Positions 60,840-64,000 of a stretch of 64,000 bases of DNA are shown piece by piece. The notes under the pieces are model-generated. The model was not told the origin of the DNA, ran no database searches, and saw only the letters and a program-made list of their open reading frames with translations. Within the stretch, counting starts at the first letter, position 1. Every line of letters begins with the position of its first letter. Position numbers and translations under genes: made by a program. The stretch comes from Myoxocephalus aenaeus (lineage: Eukaryota; Chordata; Actinopteri; Perciformes; Cottidae): contig JBAMJR010000089.1 of the NCBI GenBank assembly GCA_038501785.1, positions 7,717,501 through 7,781,500 on the forward strand, in the 5' to 3' direction.

Positions 60840-61020
60840 GAACATCAATTACGCCAAGCAGGCACAATCTATATGTCTCTGGAGCTCTAATGAGATTAAT
60901 TCCTCTTGGATGGGATACATTCTTTCCCAAATGTCAATGCAGAAGGAGTGATTGAAGTTAACAAGCTCATTAGTGCACTTCAAGACAATGTTCAGTGCTG
61001 TATGGTGGATTAGTTGGCAG
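60840..61020. promoter_or_regulatory. Candidate enhancer with homeodomain-type sites
   Basis: Within 180 bases there are CATCAATTACG, the inverted pair TAATGAGATTA (60888-60898, spacing of three, like paired-class dimer sites), CTCATTAGTG and GGATTAGTTG. The stretch has balanced composition without low-complexity runs. Function is inferred only from motif clustering. Confidence 0.3.
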
Positions 61021-62486
61021 TCAAGGGGCCGAGGAAGATGAAGACTAGTGGGCCTAACCGTGAAGGTTTCAGATTCTTTTATGGGTTACTAAATAATCCA
61101 TAATATCAGGCAGATAACAGCATTTTTGTAAAGATACAATCTGTTAAAGGATAAGGCTGGCATTATTCTGCATTTTACTTAAGAAGCCATAACTATCTCT
61201 CAATGCTCTCTGACTTTTCCAGCCCGTCTATGTCACTCAGCCTGAAGTCAATTCTTTCATTTATCTTTATAAATGTAGTTTAATTTTTAAAGGAGGCTCA
61301 GATAATAATACATAAATAATACATTTCTTGGGGACTATTTTCATCAGCGGATGAATACACATGTGGTGCATTAGCGTGTTTACGGCAGCAGGATGTCGTA
61401 TGAAGGACTGATTCAAAAATAAACTAAGGTGTCCATATTCTTAGTGTTGAAGTAGTACTTTCACACAGTGCAAGATTGTGTTTTTTAATAGTTTTTGTTC
61501 GAGAATGGAGGTCTACAGTACGACACAGAGGAATAAGCGTTGACCAGACAGACAACAATTCACTGTCGGTTTTGGATTTGTTGACGCAAAGAAAAATATA
61601 GACTATCACCAGACCTATCTTTTGATCTGTTATTATGAGATGCCACTTTGTCCAAATCACAAGATCCTGTTTGAAGCTGGGTTGCCTGTCTGGATAAAAT
61701 GTGACTATGGGGAATCTACTAAGAAACAAGACTTAAAAAAAAGAACCAGAGATGGTTTGGTTTACATTAGAGCTCTGATGGCTTTGATGCTCCTCACACT
61801 GAGTCTTAATAAATTGATTCCACAAAACATTCCCACTGGGGTTTGGCTTTCTTTTGAACCTGCACCATATATCTTCTGATTGTTTTTGACAGTAGTGTAG
61901 CCCTTGATTCTTTATTTATTTATTTTTTAAATGAAAGAAAAGGGTAAAGGGTTGATGGTAGTGGAGGGGAAAGACAAAGAACGAAGGGGCAACAGATGGA
62001 CCACTAGGTCCGACAAGCTGCGTCTCATTTTCACACAGAGTTGTAATGAAAACCCGCTGGGGTGACTTTAAGCACAGGCCTAGGATCAGCTTACCTCTAT
62101 CCCGGGACCCTAACTGTCTGTGAAAGCGTATTGTTAATGAAGTCTGGATGCTATCTATAGTCTTAAGCTTGGTAAGGCTTTATCCGATCCTAGCTGCAGG
62201 CCATTTCCATGATTCGTCGTCTTTGTTTCTTGTAATCATAAAAGACGAGCGGACGTATCCAGAGCATGTATCACTCCGACTACTTAAGCACAAATGTTTT
62301 AAAGATATATAACGCCTCAATGCATGTCCCATAAGAGTTTGCACACAGCCCAAGAGTGTGTTTACAGCTGATCACATTTAGTAGCCCAAGAAAGGTTAGC
62401 ATGTGACCTGCCACACCACAGTTTAGCCAGCTGACCCGCTGCTCGGCTAAAGGGAGTCCAGTTGCAGGTTAATAGGGGGCTCAGGC

Positions 62487-62583
62487 CCTTAAATGGCCGT
62501 ATAAGTGTTTCTACAGAGACCTGAATAGAATGAACACACGTTGAAGGAAAGGGGATAAGAGGGGGAGAGTTGCCCTATAAAAA
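62487..62583 (+). promoter_or_regulatory. CArG box and TATA-like box, possible promoter
   Basis: CCTTAAATGG at 62487-62496 is a perfect CC(A/T)6GG serum response factor box. CTATAAAAAC at about 62574-62583 is a good TATA box about 80 bases later. No coding exon follows within the window, so this could be a chance pair, a non-coding RNA promoter or the promoter of a gene beyond the right edge. Confidence 0.25.
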
Positions 62584-64000
62584 CAAGTTAAACCTCTGGC
62601 ACAGACTGAAGTCCCTCCTCCAGTGTTTTTAGGCCGCATTCAGACCCTCTCATTCATTTGTTTCGATCTGGTGCTGCAGCGGGAAATCATTGTGACAAAT
62701 GATAATTGCCACCGCGTTAACTTTGCAGAATGACATCATTCTGTCTCAGAGTATTATAAACCGCCGTGCAGCGTTTTGGCATCTAACAATCCGTTCAAAC
62801 TCATGGACCTGTCACTCAAACGGCAGTTCCTGGATCGTATTTCATGTCTCGCTGGTACCTGAAGCAACACAACCCCCCACCAACGCAGCCCCGTGTTTTC
62901 GCTCTGAACGCCAGCTCAATCCTAATAAGCTCGGAAGACGTTTTCTCTTTAAAAGAAGCCATGACCGGTAGTTTTCATAACCAACCGTGTGGATCAAATC
63001 ACCGCGTGGATCGTGAAAGATGTCACACGAGTTCAGCCGACTCTTGAGTTCCTGCAACTGTTTAGATTCACTCTCACCGCTCTCATAGTCTTGTTTTAAG
63101 CCCCTCACGCCGACGCCCCAAAATATGATGCTGTAGAATGTGAGATGTGGCGTGGACGGACGCAGAGGTGCACGCTCACTCACGGACCCAATCATTGCAT
63201 GATTCCCGTGGTGAAGATAATTAGTCAAAGCTATGCTGGAAATAAGTATTGAAGTATTGTATCCGTCACCAGTTACAACATGTACACCTACTGCTGTGTT
63301 GCTCTCATGTACAGTAACCTCTCAGTTTCTGGGTGTGAGCAATATTAACGATCAATGTCAGCGGACAATAAGGTGGATTCATCATGAGACAGTATGACGC
63401 TTGAGGCTCCTTTGTGAAGGAGTCAGGAAACACTTACCGAACCTACATTGGCAAAACAATCAAACACCTCATTTAAGGGTGCAGCACTTAATTCATTAAA
63501 CACTATTTCTACATGCCACGTTCACGATCTTTCTTCAAATACGTTCTGGCTTGTTTTTCCTTATGGAAAGAAAAAGAAGTGGGGCCTCTTTCCGAAACGA
63601 CCGTCTTTGTTCAGGTCTGCAAAAAAAAAGAAATTTGGCACACCTAGAGCTATAAACTCTAATCACAGGTATAATTCAGAGAAAATAAACTACAACTGTG
63701 TTTTCTATTCAAATACTTTCCCCCACTACTTAAAGCAAGTGACTCGCAGCCTTTGGTGAATGACTGAACCAACAGCTGAGCAGGTTCTGAGAGGCCGGCG
63801 ACACAGGACTCAACATGTGAGGCTACGAGTTTTTAAAAATAGATGAATGCTGATCAATGTATTACTCCTGGGAAATAGAATCACAATGTCAATGTAATGT
63901 ACCGTTTTGTTTTATTGGAAGCAGACGTCTCAATGACACGTCTCTAAATCTGTGCAAAGTTAAACCAAAAATAGCTGAATGTCTAGAAACCACAAGGGGT

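Larger units (their letters stand above)
60345..64000. other. Intergenic right end, no gene recognised
   Basis: Mostly AT-rich. It has a homeodomain-site-rich segment near 60840-61020 and a CArG box plus TATA-like box near 62487-62583, both reported as findings. No coding exon could be supported, including sfrp2, the next gene in the human order. Confidence 0.4.

Noticed and set aside
62699..63228. Overlapping frames on both strands (90 and 128 codons) near the right end
   Set aside because: Neither shows a domain, consistent splice sites or codon pattern; tested against sfrp2 (frizzled CRD cysteine pattern) and no match was seen.

Overview
The window is nuclear DNA from a ray-finned fish, probably a percomorph teleost. 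The genes are split by short GT-AG introns, the intergenic DNA carries fish-type dispersed repeats and long (GT)n/(AT)n microsatellites, and the gene order matches the human 4q31-q32 block FGG - PLRG1 - DCHS2. All gene models were read by hand from splice sites, continuous reading phase and recalled family sequences. No database was searched.

Layout. (1) 1-2866: repeat-bearing flank, then a short candidate promoter. (2) 2867-6750, plus strand: complete nine-exon fgg, fibrinogen gamma chain, 436 aa. (3) 6751-9030: spacer with a 22-bp perfect hairpin and a CTCF-like motif. (4) 9031-13852, plus strand: complete fifteen-exon plrg1, a WD40 spliceosome subunit, 512 aa. (5) 14004-16287, minus strand, convergent with plrg1: a five-exon, 300-aa gene with an N-terminal TIR domain and a C-terminal beta-trefoil-like region. 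I know no mammalian gene for it at this place, and it is the most interesting item here. (6) 16400-19900: retroposon tail, a Tc1/mariner element (17250-18470) with intact inverted repeats but a broken transposase, and other repeats. (7) 19905-47154, plus strand: complete twenty-exon dchs2 (Dachsous 2), about 3264 aa, with about 27 cadherin repeats, one membrane span and a roughly 336-aa cytoplasmic tail. (8) 47155-64000: no recognisable coding gene. It holds dispersed repeats, microsatellites and a few stretches that look like regulatory DNA. In human the next gene in this direction is SFRP2, which is not in the window.

The genes do not form an operon or one pathway. fgg is a secreted, liver-type clotting gene; plrg1 is a housekeeping splicing factor; the TIR gene is probably an innate-immunity or NAD-linked signalling protein; dchs2 is a giant planar-polarity cadherin. 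Human FGA and FGB lie between FGG and PLRG1, but here fgg sits directly next to plrg1.
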